Assembly (NCBI GenBank): GCA_032871835.1
Contig: CM065303.1
Location: forward strand, 23,376,001 to 23,440,000
Direction: 5' to 3'
DNA length: 64,000 nucleotides
From: Dipteronia dyeriana
Lineage: Eukaryota > Streptophyta > Magnoliopsida > Sapindales > Sapindaceae
Shown: positions 61,319 to 64,000 of the stretch, in pieces
How positions within the stretch are numbered: position 1 is the stretch's first letter
Layout: every line of letters begins with the position of its first letter
The notes under the pieces: generated by a model
Databases searched by the model: none
Seen by the model: the letters and a program-made list of their open reading frames with translations, nothing else
What the model was told of the DNA's origin: nothing
Translations under genes and position numbers: made by a program

Positions 61319-64000
61319 CGGGGAAGATCAAAGTCTAGAGGTAAGTCCAAACCAAGGAATTAGGCTAACTATTCGGGAAACCAGCAACAAAGCAAAAGGG
61401 ATGATGAATGCTGGAATTATGGTAAGAAGGGTCATCTCTCGTATGAGTGTAGATCTGAAAAGAAAGATAAGGGCAAGAGCAGTGCGAATTGTATATCGGA
61501 GAAGTCAGATGACTACCTTCTCGTTGGAAAGCAAGACGGAGTCCTAGGTCTTGGATTCGGGAGCGTCATTCCATGCCACACCTCACAGGGAATTGCCTAC
61601 GTCTCCGAAAATATGGGTAAAGTGTATATTGGTGACGATCAAGCATGCGACATTACCGGGAATGGAGATGTGAAGATTCAACTGCAAGGGTCAGTTTAGA
61701 AGCTCAACGATGTGAGGTATATACCGGACTTAAGGAAGAATTTGATCTCCATTGGGCAACTGGCGTCAGATGGTTTTGTGACGACTTTCACAGGTGATAA
61801 GTGGAAGATTTCAAAAGGTGCATTGACAATCGCCCGAGGAAGTAAGAATAGGTCACTTTACACAACCATGGATGGATGTGGTTCAGTCGCTATGGCGGAA
61901 AGCAAAGACAATCCAAACTTATGGCATTAGAGATTTGGGCACATATGTTCTCAAGGGTTGAAGTGTCTGCATTCAAAAGGTAAGTTGCCAGATTTAAAAT
62001 CCGTTGAGGTTGATTTCTGTGAAAGCTGCGTTCTAGGAAAACAGAAGCGAGTGAGCTTTAAAAGGACCGGAAGAACACCGGTAAAAGAGAAGCTGTAACT
62101 AGTGCACACCGATATTTGGGGTCCAGCTTCAATCTCATCAACCGGAGGTAAACTGTACTTCATCACTTTCATTGACGACCATTCCAAAAAGGTATGGGTT
62201 TACTTTCTAAAATTCAAGTCTGAGGTATTTGATGCTTTCAAGAGATGGAAAGCCAGGGTTGAGAATGAGACAGGTTTGAAGATCAAAAAGTTGCATTCAG
62301 ACAATGGTGGAGAATATGAAGACAATGAGTTCAAGAGGTTTTGCTACCAAAATGGGATAAAGCTCAGTAGAACGGTTCTTAGAACCCTACAGCAGAATGG
62401 CATAGCAGAACGGATGAACAGAACATTGACTGAGAGAGCCAGAAGCATGAGGCTACACTCAGGGTTGCCAAAACAGTTCGGGGCAGAAGCAGTCAATACA
62501 GCAACATATTTGATCAACAGAGGACCATCAAAGCCCTTGGACCTCGCTATACTAGAAGAGATCTGGACTGAGAAAGAGGTAAAAATTTCTTACTTTAAAG
62601 TATTTGGGTGTGTTTCTTATGTACATGTAGGTGATCATGTGCGGAATAAGCTAGACGCCAAGTCAATAAAGTGTACTTTTGTGGGCTATGAAGAGGATGA
62701 ATTTGGTTACAAGCTGTGGGATGACCAAAACCATAAGATGATCAGAAGTAGAGACGTTGTCTTCAACGAAAGGGTCATGTACAAAGACAGAAACACACAG
62801 ATGTCTGAACTGGAAGTGCCAGAATGTTTTAGACCGAATGATGTACAGGATAGAGAGATCATGGAACATATCAAACAAAATGATGAAGAGCAAGGTGTGC
62901 AGCCCCAGGTACGAGAACCAATCCCACCTAGAGATGTTCCAATAACTCTGGTCCAGAATACATTAAGAAGATCAACTCGAACTCCTATACCAAATAGGAA
63001 ATACTTGCACTACATGCTGCTGACAGATGCAGGAGAACCTGAGTTCTATGATGAAGCTTGTCAGAGAGAAGATGCGAGCAAGTGGGAGCTTGCAATGAAG
63101 GATAAGATGGAGTCGTTGGCATCTAACCAAACTTGGGAGTTAACCTAGTTGCCTGAAGGAAAGAAAGTCCTACAGAATAAGTGAGTGTATTGGATCAAGG
63201 AGGAACATGACGGTTCCAAGAGATACAAGGCACAACTCATAGTCAAAGGTTTCCAACAAATTGAAGGTATCGACTACTCTGAATTTTTTTCTCCTGTTGT
63301 TAAACTAACTACGATCCGGTTAGTGTTAAGTATTGTTGCAGCAAAAGGGTTATATCTGGAGCAGTTAGATGTGAAGACTGCCTTTCTTCATGGAGATTTG
63401 AAGGAAGAGATATACATGAAGCAACCAGAGGGGTTTGCGGAAAATGGCAAGAAAGATTTGGTATGCAAGTTGACGAAGAGCTTGTATGGTTTAAAACAAG
63501 CTCCCCGACAGTGGTACAAGAAGTTCGATGGGTTCATGCAAAAGAATGACTACTTGAGATGCAATGCTGACCACTGTTGCTACTTCAAAAAGGTTAAGTC
63601 CAGCTTTATAATATTGCTACTTTATATTGATGACATGTTAGTAGCTGGTGCAGACTTAGAAGAGATAAATAATTTGAAGAAGCAACTTTCGAGTGAATTC
63701 GAGATGAAAGATTTAGGTCCAGCAAAGCAAATTCTTGGAATGAGGATTAGCAGAAACGAACAGGAAGGTATATTGAAGCTTTCACAAGCAGAGTACGTTC
63801 GGAAGGTGTTGCAGAGATTCAGCATGGAAAATGCTAAACCAGTAAGAACACCTCTAGCTAGTCACTTCAAGTTGTCTAAGGATCAGAGTCTGAAGACGGA
63901 AGAAGAGAAAGACCTCACGGCTAAATTTCTTTACGCTTCAGCCATTGGAAGTCTAATGTATGCCATGACTTGCACATGACCTGACATTTCCCAAGCAGTG
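61319..64000 (+). pseudogene. Copia Pol: protease, integrase, reverse transcriptase, with many stops
   Basis: Protease: LDSGASFHATPH is readable at about 61,551-61,590 but in a frame shifted from the pieces on both sides. Then RYIPDLRKNLISIGQL (61,712 on), the integrase zinc-binding region (CESCVLGKQ), and the integrase core with D in HTDIWGP, D in LHSDNGGEY and E in NGIAERMN (62,102-63,148). The reverse transcriptase has LDVKTAFLHGDL and the YIDD box (63,185-63,979). Stops occur at about 61,697, 61,928, 62,097, 63,146, 63,182 and 63,977. Most can be explained by a single C-to-T or G-to-A change (Gln or Arg or Trp codon to stop). The window ends before RNase H. Confidence 0.88.

Larger units (their letters stand above)
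59979..64000 (+). mobile_element. Ty1/copia retrotransposon (5' part; runs off the window)
   Basis: The 5' LTR (59,979-60,620), PBS, gag and pol with protease, integrase and reverse transcriptase occur in the copia order (integrase before reverse transcriptase). The sequence resembles the Tnt1-type of plant polyproteins. The element is dead in its present form because of many stops and some frame changes. The RNase H end and the 3' LTR are beyond position 64,000, so age by LTR comparison and target duplication cannot be judged here. Confidence 0.92.

Noticed and set aside
1..64000. tRNA, rRNA or other structural RNA genes
   Set aside because: I saw no cloverleaf-compatible A and B boxes or rRNA-like sequence. 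The tRNA-related word at 60,623 is the copia primer binding site.

Overview
The window is nuclear DNA of a flowering plant, most likely a eudicot. It is AT-rich, its genes have many GT-AG introns, and the proteins I recognise are plant-type. The mobile elements are also typical of plants: hAT, Mutator-like and LINE elements, Ty1/copia and other LTR elements, and a caulimovirid-like fragment. I cannot name the species.

Three genes look intact. (1) 12,562-24,203 (+): a 13-exon gene for a 920-residue membrane-bound M28 zinc peptidase of the ERMP1 type. (2) 29,138-31,461 (+): a 3-exon gene for a 271-residue, probably plastid-targeted GNAT acetyltransferase. (3) 38,638-32,556 (-): an 18-exon gene for a 619-residue phosphohexomutase-family protein. 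All three reading frames close exactly across the proposed introns. Genes 2 and 3 converge tail to tail about 1.1 kb apart. I see no functional link between the three.

Layout from left to right: 1-5,773, a non-coding, LARD-like LTR element on the minus strand with its 5' LTR at the right. 7,140-11,361, a decayed hAT element (-). 12.5-24.2 kb, the peptidase gene. 24.6-25.0 kb, a LINE tail fragment. 26,148-28,526, a Mutator-like TIR element with a 9-bp target duplication and a nested solo LTR. 29.1-38.8 kb, the acetyltransferase and mutase genes. About 39.0-40.0 kb, another TIR element. 41.0-41.4 kb, a broken XH-domain (FDM/IDN2-like) gene piece. 43.4-46.6 kb, a 5'-truncated LINE (-). 46,604-51,765, a nearly intact hAT element with a perfect 8-bp target duplication. 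51.8-54.0 kb, a tandem-repeat array into which that hAT appears to have inserted. 55.65-58.49 kb, a FRIGIDA-like pseudogene (-). 59.1-59.9 kb, a caulimovirid movement-protein-like relic (-). 59,979-64,000, a Ty1/copia element with a clear 5' LTR, PBS, gag and pol, carrying many stops and running off the right edge.

I found no wholly new system. The points most worth checking are: the hAT insertion into the array, with its rebuilt empty site; a motif of about 70 bp shared by an LTR element and an unrelated hAT; a dense ACGT-core cluster inside the retroelement leader; the caulimovirid relic; and a 50-bp duplication that copies the branch/acceptor side of a mutase intron.
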